DNA from: Thelonectria olida | Taxonomy: Eukaryota; Ascomycota; Sordariomycetes; Hypocreales; Nectriaceae | NCBI GenBank assembly: GCA_020736575.1 | Contig: JAGPYM010000017.1 | Span: forward strand, 744,001-808,000 | DNA: 64,000 nucleotides | Reading direction: 5' to 3' | Shown: positions 23,735 to 35,220 of the stretch, piece by piece | Layout of the letters: every line of letters starts with the position of its first letter | Numbering within the stretch: position 1 is the stretch's first letter | Notes under the pieces: model-generated | Database searches by the model: none | What the model saw: only the letters and a program-made list of their open reading frames with translations | Told to the model about the DNA's origin: nothing | Position numbers and translations under genes: made by a program

Positions 23735-24832
23735 ATGGCCGCCACCACCGCCGCCCCCGTCGTCGGGGAGAAGAAGACGCTCGAGAAGAAGCCCGTCAAG
23801 TTCTCCAACTTGCTGCTCGGTGCTGGTTTGAACATGTTTGAGGTGACGACGCTCGGTCAGCCTCTTGAGGTCGTCAAGACCACCATGGCCGCCAACCGTG
23901 GCGACGGCTTCTCCACGGCTTTGGGACGCGTCTGGGCCCGAGGTGGTCCCCTTGGTTGTAAGCAGCCGATGAAATTCCCTTCGTCACATGTTCAATTGAT
24001 AGCTGACACCCACCCTCTCTAGTCTACCAGGGTCTTATCCCTTGGGCTTGGATCGAAGCTTCCACCAAGGGCGCCGTCCTCCTCTTCGTCGCTTCCGAGG
24101 CCGAATACTATGCTCGCCGCGCTGGCGCCAACGAGTTTGGCGGTGGCATCCTCGGTGGCATCACCGGTGGTGTCGCCCAGGCCTACGCCACCATGGGTTT
24201 CTGCACCTGCATGAAGACGGTTGAGATCACCAAGCACAAGCAGGCCGCCGCCGGTGTCAAGCCCCAGTCCACCTTCCAGACCTTCATGGGCATCTACCGC
24301 CAGGAGGGCATCCGCGGCATCAACAAGGGTGTCAACGCTGTCGCTATCCGACAGATGACCAACTGGGGTTCCCGCTTTGGTCTCAGCCGTCTCGCCGAGG
24401 GCTGGATTCGCACGGCCACTGGAAAGAAGGAGGGCGAGAAGCTCTCTGCCCTCGAGAAGGTCTTCTCCAGTGCTGTTGGTGGTGGTCTCAGTGCCTGGAA
24501 CCAGCCCATTGAGGTTATCCGTGTCGAGATGCAGAGCAAGAAGGAGGACCCCAACCGTCCCAAGAAGATGACGGTTGGCAACACTTTCAAGTACATTTAC
24601 GAGACGAACGGCATGAAGGGTCTTTACCGTGGTATCACTCCCCGTATCAGCCTGGGTATCTGGCAGACAGTTTGCATGGTTGCGTTTGGTGACATGTGAG
24701 TTTCCCCCTTGACCCCTGAGACAGGCTCCCTGTCAACATCTGCCATGAGCGGAAGCTAACCGATATTCAATCTACAGGGCCAAGGCTTACGTCGAGAACC
24801 TCACTGGCGACTCGGTCACCGCGAAGCATTAG
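23735..24832 (+). CDS. yhm2: Mitochondrial citrate/2-oxoglutarate carrier, Yhm2-type
   Basis: Inner-membrane carrier of the SLC25 family. The yeast member exchanges mitochondrial citrate for cytosolic 2-oxoglutarate and also binds mitochondrial DNA. Model: exons 23735-23957, 24023-24695 and 24778-24832 (316 aa). Seen: three carrier repeats, each opening with a Px[D/E]-type motif or its degenerate form: PLEVVKT near residue 45, the atypical second-repeat stretch FCTCMKTVEITKHK, and PIEVIRVEMQ in the third. The conserved IRGINKGVNAVAIRQ and NWGSRFGLSRL segments and the C-terminal AKH match Yhm2 closely. The ATG at 23735 is chosen because it begins the short fungal N-terminus (MAATTAAP); the frame upstream has no other ATG. 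It follows citrate synthase on the same strand, which supplies its presumed substrate. Confidence 0.95.
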
Positions 24833-25902
24833 ACGGCGTTTAGGAAGCGGCGCGTGAAAAGGATTAATCGCTCAATTCAATGGGTCATATACATACACCT
24901 TCCGATTGCGTGCTATTTGTTCTATTTCTTGGGGTTTCTGGGTCCATTTCTTCTGGCACGAGTCCATCATGTTCTAGTCGGAGGAGAGAACCCTCGCCGC
25001 GTTTGTTGTGTTTATTTGGTACTATCTGTTGTAGACTTGGTCCAGGGGCCTGTAAGGGGGAATACGGGCTCACACGAAATAGACGAAAACTTGACTGTGT
25101 TCTGTTCAAACTTGTTGCTGATGCTTATGGTACTGTGCGTTGCCTGCCATTCAACTTCTAACAGCTCCAAGTCGCCATCATGACCTCTCTATTTACCTAC
25201 CCATTTAGTGGAATGTTTAAGCCGAGGCCTAGCAGCTTTCCAGAGCCTCAACTCGGCCGAAGCCTCAACCCAAGTTGACCCCGGGTCCATCCGCAGTCGG
25301 CTCTATCCTCCCCTACCTCGTTAGTTGACACGGAACACACCGATGAGACCCTCTTGCTCATTCTGCTCACTTCGCAAAAATGATACACGCACGATATGGA
25401 GCTTCCTCTAGCTGCCCAGGTCTCCCATTATCCGGCGCATCTCCCGACTGTACCTCGGAAGTCGACCCGGGGCATCGGAAAGGTCCGGGCCAGGGGCCGC
25501 CGGTGGTCGGAGGTAGATGTGCGCGCGAGGTGAGCTACCCTGTACTTGAGGGCTGAAACATCAAGTTGCGTGTTGGGGGTTTGAAGCCGGCAGGCATGGT
25601 GTGAGCGTGGTGCTGTTTCGCGGGCGTGTAGTATGAGCGCCGTGTGGTTGTGGTGTTTTGTCCGGTTGTATTGTGCCGTAAACATGCGTGCAGGTTGGGG
25701 TCAAAACACCGCATTCACGCAGGACCAGAGACACAAGGGGAGTTGGGGGCCTTGGACATGGGATATATGTATGTACACATCGACTGATCTATTAAAGTTC
25801 CCCACGTTTACCTGCTTCCCCAGAAAACCGACGGATACTTCGGTGGGCAGGTACATATCCGTACGTAGACAAATGGGGCCATACCCTTTGTAGGAAGTCT
25901 CG
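24833..25902. other. Convergent intergenic interval
   Basis: Spacer between the 3' ends of the carrier gene and the WD40 gene. No supportable gene, repeat or RNA seen. It should hold both terminators. Confidence 0.6.
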
Positions 25903-28900
25903 TTATCCATGTCGTGTAAGTGATGTACTTGATGTATCATCAACCTCGTCACTCTCAGACTCGTCATCCTCGGTCTCGTCCCCCTTGTCGAGTAACCCTG
26001 TCGGCAGCTCTTCATAGTCAAACCCCCAATCTTCATCCACGTCGGCGTCCAAAAGCGCGCCATGCAGAACGAGCTGCTCTATCTCCCAAGCCGACACGTC
26101 CCGCAAATCCAAGTCCTTCCGGCCGTTGTTCAGGTGGTTGGTCTGCTGTTGCTCATCGGGAGGTACTGGGATCCTAGCCCGCCTTACACTTAGACGACTA
26201 CTGCCACGCCTCGTGATTCTGCTCTCCTGTTGGTCGCGCTCGAATTCCGCCAGGAGCGGGAGAGATGGGTCTTCGTTTAAGTGAGCTTCGCGTCGGAACA
26301 GGTTCGTCGTCGCGTACTCTGGACCCTGCACGGCGCCGATGACGGGGTTCCTTGAAAGAACAAGTTTCTTGGTGTCGAGGAACGTTCGCCTTGAATAAAC
26401 GCCAACATCGGAATCCGAAGAGTCACCGTCACCGTCACCGTCATCGTCGTCGTCGTCGTCATCGCCGTTATTGTCCTTCACTTCAATGTCAGTCGGGCCG
26501 GACTCCGGGGGGACGGGTTCCGAGTGTGGAATCAACGGCCTCGGTCGTCGGACCCGCCGGGTCGACCCGGGGAGGGTCATAAAGTGCGACTCGTGTTCAT
26601 CCCTCTTGTCCAGTGAGAAGATGAACACACGGCCGGTAGCATCGCCGACCGCAAGCTTCGACTTGCTGGGCGAAAATGCGCCAAATGAGATGGGGCCGGG
26701 TGCTTCGAGCAGGTCGCGCACAAATGGGCTGAACTTGTTCCGTACGTTCCAGACTCTGACGACGCCATCGCTCGAGCCCGTGTAGAACCGGTCAAGTGAC
26801 GAGCCCCATGCGGTAAACTTGACACCCGTGTCTTCCTTCTCTCGATCCTCATAAACTTCCTCGAGAGGCTTGCCGTGTTCTAGTGTGTGGATGGCCTTAT
26901 CACCCTGCGCCGTGTCCCAAACGTAGACATTGCCATCGGTACATGCTGCCGTGACATAGGCATGTCCAACCGAGTTTGGCACAAAGGTGACTTCGTTGAT
27001 GTCTGATGCCCGACAATCGAGAGATTGAAACTGCCCATACGCAATATCCAGGCCTCCTGCATCTCTCTTATCTTTCTGGAAGACGTGAATTTGCGTGCGA
27101 ACGCCCTGGTCGATGTTCTGGCTGCATGGGGTTGTCGCGACAATGAAGCGTGGCAGGTCTGGATGCCATGCGACCTCGAAGACGTTGGCAGTGGAAGCCG
27201 TCAAAACAGGAATACGCTCTCTCTTGATTGCGTCCCATAGTGTAATTTCTCCCGAATTTACCTTGTCCTCGGGGATGTCATGGTCCTCACCTCTAGTGCT
27301 CCGGGGCGAGTATCCAACGAGCAGCAGATGCCGCGTTCCATCTGTTCGTCCCCACTGCATTGTAGCTGGGCAATATGCCCACTTGTCCGAGAATTCATTA
27401 TCCGTTCGCGAGTAAGAGAAGCTATGATATGTGCTTTCTGCAATATTGTCCCTATTGATGGTGTAGACACGGACAGCTTCGCTGGCCGAGTCTGCACCCG
27501 TAGCTACGCGTCCAGACCCATCCTTTGCAGCAATGACAAAGTTGACATTCCCTGCATGCGGCCAAGTTGCTAGGCATTCCATGTGACGGCCAGCATGGTC
27601 AACTTTCCAAACTTTGACAGATTTGTCAAAACTCGAAGTGAAAGCCAGGTCATGGTCCTCATCATAGTCTGACGACACAACCGACGAGTAGAGCCACGGG
27701 TCCTGACTGCGTCGCATCGCTTCTGTCGAGTTCTCTCCCCTTTCCACCCGGGGTCTGGGTATGCGGTGATCAGGAACCGATCGAAGGGTACCATCTGTAG
27801 TAGAACAAAGAAGCAAGTTCCCAGGCTTGTTATACTGTTGATTATGCGTATCCGAGTGTGCTGTTGTACCGCATAAGATGCTAGCATTCGACACCCACGA
27901 CCCGGTCGTGATATCTCCAGCACAGTTGGTGAACGCCGCCACCACCTCTAGTTCGTCCTCAAGAGCGACTGTAAGCTCGTTTTGAAAGTTGACCAGCTGT
28001 CTGGTTCGCCCAAAGCCCATGTTGCCTTCCATCTCACGAGCAAGGAGCAGTGCTGAGACACGGCTCGCTCGCATGGCCCGACCACGCTGATCATCTACAT
28101 CTTGGCCCGCGGACAGAATGAGGGCCTTCGACTGTGGTACAGCTCGTCCCGCGCGCAAGTCTTCGTAGAAGTTCTTCAAATCTTCCTCAGTTCGACCTGG
28201 AATTCGGTCCCCGACCAAAGTGGGAAAGAAATATATTCGCGACCGCGCCTTAAGAGCGCCCAGAGTGGCGGGGACCTGGTGTTTCTCATATTCTGAGCAA
28301 CACCTGGCAATCTCGGCGACTTCGTCGGTGGTAAAGTCTACATGATAGACTGTTGGGTGGGCGCTGGAACCGCGTATCATCCGAACTCGGCACTGGCCCC
28401 CTTTTGCGATAGAATCGCGGACCGCAGCCTGTAAATATGGGCGCTCTTCGAGTTTTGAGGATCGAACCGTTGGTTGTGGTTCTCTGCGTCTCGTCCGTAA
28501 TCGGTAGGGCACGCGGCCATTGTTCGGTAGTGGTGGCGGTTCTCGTGGCTGGAGAGGCCCTTTGTTTACGTTTGGCTTCGGATCGAGCTCGAGTTCAGGT
28601 TCGAGTCTGGGGTCAGGTTTTACCTGAGATTCCTTGATACTCGAGGCATCCGAGTCGTCGTCAGATGATGATTCGCTGGGCGTCGATTTAACGATTCGCG
28701 ATTCGATCGAGGAAACTAAGCGGTCTTCGGCCTTGCGATATTGCTGCAACCAAGTCAGTGTCTGCCTCTCAATCGCCTTAGGGTACACCCACATCAAAGC
28801 CTGCGAGCTTTCGAACGTGATCGTGAACTCGTAGAGAAACAAAGGCCTCGTCGTTGCTATCTAGGTATCCCCGTGTGTCGTCTAGACGCGTCCTGAACTT

Positions 28901-29284
28901 TGCGCTTCTAGCGATAGTCGTGAGGGTCTGTAAGGCCCACGGTCAGCTCAATATAGGTCAACACGTGGCTATAAACCCAATATATACCTGGATGGTAATG
29001 TCCTGGGCGTGATAGGTACCAGGCGGAAGCTCCTTTATCGCCTGGATGACATGTGGTAACACCTGCTGCTTCAGGCATTCCTTCAGGTTGCGGCGACGCG
29101 CGCCGCTATCTTTGCGGCCATTGCCGTCTTCAACGCGCCTTCGCTTCTGCCGAGGCTCGTCCTGGGGCACCGGTAGAAGCTGGACAGGGGCGGCATGGTA
29201 TATTGGCGCGGGAGTCGTCAGAGGTTGAAGGGGCGCGTTGCCGTTGAGGTCAAGATACGGGCTGGTGGTGGTCAAGGTCAGCAT
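25903..29284 (-). CDS. Large WD40-repeat nuclear protein, possibly Raf1/DIM-9-like
   Basis: Model: exon 1 29284-28988, exon 2 28927-28793, exon 3 28743-25903 (1090 aa). The frame of exon 3 has no ATG at its 5' end. Two short introns (60 and 49 nt; CTGAC branch sites before TTACAG and TTGCAG) join it in phase to the upstream ATG exon. Seen: a basic KRRRVE nuclear-signal-like patch near residue 48, then a helical segment ending IKELPPGTYHAQDI. An acidic/Ser-rich linker follows. Five or more WD-type blades lie in the middle (endings VKVWKV, ITLWDA, VYVWDT, VRVWNV, VFIFSL), then an Asp-rich stretch, and an acidic tail. The architecture recalls Raf1/DIM-9, a WD40 subunit of the CUL4 complex needed for H3K9 methylation. 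That assignment is from memory and only tentative; the WD40 protein call itself is firm. Confidence 0.8.
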
Positions 29285-30130
29285 GACGCCTACCAGGAAG
29301 CTGTTGACAACGACATAAGACGCGATGAAAGCTTCTTATTATAAGGAATCCAGTGTGTTACTTGGTATAAACAAAGAAGGGTGGAACTTACAGCATGGCT
29401 TTGAAGCATTGTGAAGGGCGTTATATTGTTTACAGGACCTAATGCCGGTTCTACAAGGGTTAAAAAGCGGAAAAACAATTTTTAAGCCATGTTAACTATT
29501 TAACCCATTTTTTACACTAAGTATTAAAATAAATATCAAGCTAAACTTTATTAAGTTAGTTATTAAAGGCGTGTACTAAATTATAAGGCCTATTTGCTCA
29601 CTTTTACTAATACTAAAATAATTACTAATTACTACTTATATGTTAACTAAGTATAGGACTTCTTTTTCTCTTTTATACAGGCTATTAGCAAGTTGTTATT
29701 ACAGGCTGGCCCCGTTATTAATTACGTCTTAAATGGAAGGAGCTGAGCCTGTAGCTCCTTATAGGCCGGTGTGTGATGCAGTTCTCTCACGCAGAGAGAT
29801 AACTGGTTGATCTTTTTGGCTTCGCCGGATAGGTCTATTGACGGGCGAGTCACACCACGCTAACCCTTACATTAAATGAAGGTGTTACTTTGGTCTTGTA
29901 ATGTTGCACTTGAAAACGTTTTAGCATGTTGTCAATATGCGATTATTGAGCTATGTCTAGGTTGTCTTTCGTCAAGGCACTGAGTGACATTTTAACGTCT
30001 CATATCAATTGTTAAATGCTATTACTTGGCCTTTATCAGCTTGGTCATTTGAGTCGCGATCCTAACAGCTCCGAGAATTGGCTCCAGCAACACATCAAAT
30101 CCCCAAAGTCTTCCAACCTTCTATATATTC
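29285..30130. other. Intergenic interval with a decayed A+T-rich relic
   Basis: It lies between the 5' end of the WD40 gene and the 3' end of the acyl-CoA synthetase gene. The centre is extremely A+T-rich (listed separately). Beyond it, 29740-29880 returns to mixed composition and carries GGTGTGTGA and an imperfect inverted counterpart, TCACACCACG, about 80 nt apart. These could be remnants of transposon ends. No coding potential seen. Confidence 0.5.
29463..29715. mobile_element. A+T-rich island, possible RIP-mutated transposon relic
   Basis: By my count 43 of 180 bases are G or C between 29521 and 29700 (about 24%), while flanking genes are near or above 50%. TpA steps are very frequent (TTAA, TTA, ACTAA words). 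This is the pattern left when RIP converts CpA to TpA in duplicated sequence. No open reading frame survives and no element family can be named. Confidence 0.45.
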
Positions 30131-32399
30131 TTACAGCTTGCTGTTGCCGGTTTCTAGAGCAAGTTCCTCATACATACGATCGATGTGCTCCCGGAACGCC
30201 TTGGTTGTCTGGGGTCTCTTGAGCTTGAGCCTATTTATCTGTTAGCCATGGCCTGCTTTAAAAAGGCCCAAGATGAGTAAAACGTACGTCGGGGTCAATA
30301 GTCCGTTATCGACAGTAAACGGATCCACCTCGAGGTGAACATTGCGCACTTTCTCAAAGCTGTTAAACTTGTGTTTGCGGGCAATGCTGTCGAGCTGCTT
30401 GAGGAACTTTTCCTTAACCTTGGGGTGATTGGCTGCGGCCTTGACTGCGGCAACGTCGCTCGGCGTAAAGGTCTCCTGCAGGATCTTGCCAGCGAAGGGC
30501 GCAAAGTGCTCCACGTCGATGCCAAAAATGCCAACGAGAGACGACTGGGTGCCATCACCATGGACATAAGCCATGTTGACAAGGTTGGTGCTTCCCAAAT
30601 AAACATTCTCAATGCGTTCAGGAGAGATATACTCGCCCTGGGCAAGCTTAAGAACGTTCTTCTTACGGTCGATGATCTTGAGACGACCCATCTTGTCAAT
30701 CTCAGCAATATCACCGCTGTGAAACCATCCATCCGCCTCGAGGGACTTGGCAGTTTCCTCTTCGTTCTTATAGTATTCGCGGAAGACAGCAGGGCCACGG
30801 AGAAGGAGTTCGCCGCGAGGGTTAGGCTTGTCATTCACTGTGTAGTCGAACTCGGGACAAGACTCAAGGCAGACCTCCATACAAGCCATAGGTCCACCAA
30901 TGTTGCCCAGGCTGAAATCACCTCGGGCCTGGATTGATCCCACAGCATAGGTCTCGGTCATGCCAAAGCCTTGAGCAAAATGGTTTGCAAAGGCAGCACG
31001 AAGGAAGTCCTGGACGTCTGGATCGAGTTGAGCGCTTCCGCTCACCATGCTGTGGGCTCTTTGAAGGCCAACAGCTGCCTTGACCTTAGGAGTCCAGATG
31101 CGGTCATATAAGAAGTGCGTGTTGGAGGCCTTTCCAGGTGCTGCTCGCATGCTCACCTTCTTGGAGTTGATGATGTGTCGCGACAATGCGCCTCTCGTCC
31201 CCTCTGCCTTGACTGTGGCTGTCTGAATCGCTGAACTAAAGCGGTTAAACAGACGCGGAACAGAAATAAAGCCAGTGGGTTGAAGAATTTTCATGTCATC
31301 AACCAATCCAAGGATATCTCCTCGGAAGAAGCCCACGGCGGCACCCTCCGTAAGAGCAATCTGGTCGATGAGGCGTCCATAGATGTGGGCTAGGGGAAGA
31401 TATGACATGTGAACGTCCTTGTGGGAGACATTTCCGTTGGTTCGGCCAGCTGCAATGGCAGAGACAGCATTGCCGTGGGTGATGACAACGCCCTTGGGGG
31501 CTCCGGTTGTGCCCGATGTGTAGTTGATGGTAGTGAGGTCGTTGGGGCTTGGGGGTCGTACAGGCCGTCCCGATCTGGCACCAATTTCCTCAACCTGGGC
31601 CATAGAGTAAATCTGAATGCCATGCTGGGAGGCGATTTGGTTCAAGACGGAAGACTTGGTGTGGGTGGCCAGTTCTCCTTGGTCAAGAGGGTCAAGAGAC
31701 ACGATGAGCTTGAGGCTCGGTAGACGAGGCGACAGCTTCAGGAGGGTTGGAATGTGGGGGAGAGAGCAGGCGATGCAGGCAAGTTCGGCATGGTTAATGA
31801 TGAATTCGGTGGCATCGGGCCCAAGAGTTTCGTAGAGTGATACGGAAAAAAGGGCCTGGGAAGCAAGGCCGAGGTCTGTAGTTATCACGAGGCATGTGAG
31901 CTTGGTGTGCATCGAGTGGTGGGGTATCAATACATGGTGCTGGGATGAGACGCGTAGGATTGTGTTACATACCGACGATCTGCCATTCAGCACGGTTCTG
32001 CGACCACAAACCAACACCGAACTTTTCGGCCGTGTAGTCGATGCGCTGATGGATCTCGACAATGCCAGCGCCAAAGTTCTTTCTCCGGGCATTGACCTGG
32101 GCGTAGGTCAACCAGTCGTACTTGTCCTCCCAGGTCTGGGTGGCGGGGTTCCAATGGCGGGTTCCGAGACACCTGGAGCTGCCATACTTCTGGGCGCTCT
32201 GGTCGAACAGGTCATGGGTAGTCTGGACTTGGGGATCGAAGGTGGTCAACAAGGGCTCATCGCGGACGGCCCAGTGACGGTAGACGGCGGTGCGGTTGGT
32301 ACGTTCGGAGCCGGGGACGGGGAGGCCGTACGGGGAGCCGGGTGGAGGAAGAGTGGATAGCCTCTTGAAGTAGGCGGCAGGATCTTTGTCGGGAGCCAT
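30131..32399 (-). CDS. Long-chain acyl-CoA synthetase with peroxisomal PTS1
   Basis: Activates fatty acids to acyl-CoA with ATP, most likely in peroxisomes for beta-oxidation. Model: exons 32399-31973, 31875-30288 and 30230-30131 (704 aa, normal for the family). Seen: adenylate-forming motif TSGTTGAPKG at about residues 262-271; LPLAHIYGR; the GFGMTET substrate/ATP motif; the FACS signature region GWFHSGDIAEI and IIDRKKNVLKLAQGEYI. The final intron (30287-30231, GTACGT donor, TAAATAG acceptor) joins LLTPT to LKLKRPQ and a tail ending in SKL before TAA. SKL is the canonical type 1 peroxisomal signal and agrees with Faa2/FaaB-type enzymes rather than cytosolic or ER forms. Reading through that intron would lose the signal. 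The N-terminal GSPYGLPVPGS segment also fits fungal members. Confidence 0.93.
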
Positions 32400-34962
32400 T
32401 GCGACGTTTTTTTTTTTTTGCAGTGGGAGAGTTGTGAGACGGTTCAACAGGTGCGCGACGCTTGGGTGCGAGGACAGCTGCTTGCTTAAGCTCCCAGTAC
32501 CTGGTTATACAATATGGAAGGCGCGATGATGGAGTCGAATCGTCATGGACTGGGCGACTGGGGACAGAAGCTCTCACCGTCACTGAGGGAGCAAGGGATG
32601 GGAGAAGAAGAGGGTTGGCGAAAGAAGAAAACACTGCATTTGAGAGTGGACCACGACACGACGAAGTTCAAAAGAAAAAAAGAAGGCGCGCATTCAGAGG
32701 CTTAAAGGCTTTGATTTGATTAGGTTCGAGGCTGGCGCGCATGGGGGCGATTGGCGCACCCTTCAGTGAATTCCATGTTCCGACCGAGGCGGCCAGCGCC
32801 CTGCAGCCCCCGTGCCTCGGCAGCCCCAGATTTGTTGGCGTCGAGTAGCGTCACTGCCGTACGTCTGGGGGCGCTGGGGGGCGGCCACATGGGGTATCTT
32901 GAAGCAGATGGGGACGGTTGGATTGGCTGGACGACGAGGTTCTGGGGATTGAGAGGGGGAGAGGGGACGGCCGACACGGAGGAGACGGGGATGGGGCCCC
33001 TATTCGGTGACTGCGAGCCGAGGCCGGTGAAAAGAGATGAATGGAGACGTGGACGGAGCAGACGGGGTTTTACATGTTGATCTGCCTTTACTGTAACTGG
33101 GGAGATGGGCCGACGTAGGTATCCATCTAGTGTTTTCTGGAGTTGCACAGGGGCCTCGGGATGAGGGACTTGCTTCGATTGCTGTCGATCCCTGTACTGA
33201 AGGGAGGAGCTGAAAGAAAATGGTTGAATGCCTAGACAGTCTAGAGTGAACAAACAGGCGAAAGACGCAAGCCAAGACCCAACCAACTGCGCTCCTCAAG
33301 GGAGATGGGATGCGATGCGGGGTCCCCGACTTTCACCATCTCGGTTGACGGTTGTATCGGTGACGGATCATGAGATATGAGACGTGATAGATAGCCGGGC
33401 AAACGTGCTCCCGCCCTCCCTTGATATTCGAACCTGAACATCATTTCCATCAACAACATCCCAACTTCGCCAACGTCATGCACGAACAATGAATGGCACT
33501 GCGCTGCTCCATCATCGAGCTCCCCTCCGCAAGACGCTAACAAGTCCCCTGTCCAGGCCCCCGTCCTCCATGGTGGAGATTCGAAGCTTCCCCCAGAGTT
33601 GCCAGCTCCAACCAAGCCGTGAACCAACGGGAGCGAGCATTTTAGAATCTGACCTCCCCCCAAACATCCACTTGACCTGTCCATCACTCTCACGCGCCGC
33701 CCATTTCCCTTTTCCCCAAATCTCCAGAAGCCCCCGATTTCCCGGGTTTTTCGGATCCATTCGGTTGCATGTGAAGATGGCAAACAGACATGACGCTGTG
33801 TTTCCAACGGCTTGTCCTGCGCCCCCCTTGGCTCTCAGCCCCGGATGCCATCGTTTGTCCAGCAAGGATCTGACTCTCTCTATCGAGTTAGAAGAATTGC
33901 ACGACGGCTGATTTCCTGATTCATCAGATTCCCTTCCCCCGCCGTCAACCATGTGACAATCACCACTTGCCAACCCCAGACTTTCATGTGTCCATGCATC
34001 CATCACCACCTCCATGCATTTAGCCCACCCACCCGAAGATCCCCTGTCAATCATTCCCATCATGCTCATATACTCCAAATAGAGAAGTGACCTCTTTTCC
34101 ACTTAGCCACCCCTCATGCTCCGTCTTCTTTTGTACCGCTCCTCTCACCAAATTTGGATCAACTAGAGTGAGTAGGTTGACCATATGACTTGATTGTGCC
34201 CTAGAGCTGGCCAGCGTCAGCTAACCTCGAGCATCAGTCTCAACACCAATTTAAATATAGGGACGCCCAAACACTGCCGCAAGTATTGTTCTTCTGTGCA
34301 ACATACCTAGATGTTACTACTACTTACTTCTCAAGTTCTCTCAGCCACCCCATCTCCTCTTTCTGGCCTTGCTTGCGGACGCCCACCGTTGTATCACAGT
34401 CCCTTTCCTCTCCGTCCAACTTGCTGACACATTGCCTGCTGGTCACTTGGCCAGTTGTTAATTGCGTGGAAAGTACCACGAGTGTTGTTGCGGATCTTTC
34501 CTACGATTCTTCCCGTCTCATCCATTTGGACTGCGAGGACTGAGTCCGGCCATGCAGCCATCTTCCCAGAAAACTTCTCGTGGTTGAGGATAAGATCATA
34601 TATAAGCCTCCTTCATTGGGACTGAGGGCTATTCTGTCGAGGTAAGGCATGCTGTAATTGTGTCTCTTCTTGGACGGAAGCTTCATGCAGACACTTCGTC
34701 AAATGGGGTTCGCCGTAGCAACTCGAGCATGCCATGACGAGAATCATTAGGCTGCAGAATGCAAGTGCCTGAGATGAAGAACTGCTGTTCCAAGCCAATC
34801 AAAGGAAACTGTGCGGTACACAAGGCGTCAGCGCATGCAAGACCCGGCAGCTGGCGGTTACGAGCAGGATCCCGAACACGACTCCAGCTTCGAGTGCTCT
34901 GCTGTCCTGGAAACCGGCCAGGGTGGTTTGTTTATGACCTGGCTATAATCGAAATATTTGAT

Positions 34963-35220
34963 TCAATCCCTTCTTCGTCGCCTGAGGCGATTGCGAATAC
35001 GATAATAGGACTGGATAGAAGCAGAAGATTTGGGAATGAGCCCGTCAGCGATATTCGCATTGCAGAGATAGCCATCTTCATTACGGTCGATCGGAAACAC
35101 AGAATCGGGATTCAAGAAGGCGAATATGATTAGAACAAGTTCATTTAGTGGGCCTGTTCTCGGAGGGAGTGACTGGTTCATTACTACTAGGAGAGTGAGG
35201 TTGAATGCGAACCTTAGCAT
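34963..35220 (-). CDS. Possible small secreted-type protein or decayed gene, 85 codons
   Basis: Not recognised. A complete ATG-to-stop frame begins with a hydrophobic stretch (MLRFAFNLTLLVV) that could be a signal peptide. It contains a second hydrophobic segment and the motif DRNEDGYLC, reminiscent of Ca-binding-loop-like motifs in some small secreted proteins, and ends in a run of Arg. It could be one exon of a spliced gene, a relic, or chance. Just downstream on the same strand (34400-34800) are two more coding-like but unjoined fragments. Low confidence. Confidence 0.2.
   Translation of the reverse strand: MLRFAFNLTLLVVMNQSLPPRTGPLNELVLIIFAFLNPDSVFPIDRNEDGYLCNANIADGLIPKSSASIQSYYRIRNRLRRRRRD

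Noticed and set aside
29740..29880. A solo LTR or MITE
   Set aside because: The inverted terminal words are short and imperfect, and no target-site duplication was found. Kept only as part of the relic description.
33241..34102. Overlapping minus-strand frames of 188 and 196 codons
   Set aside because: Neither begins with ATG at its 5' end, both are compositionally odd, and they overlap in different frames. No splice model gave a protein-like product.
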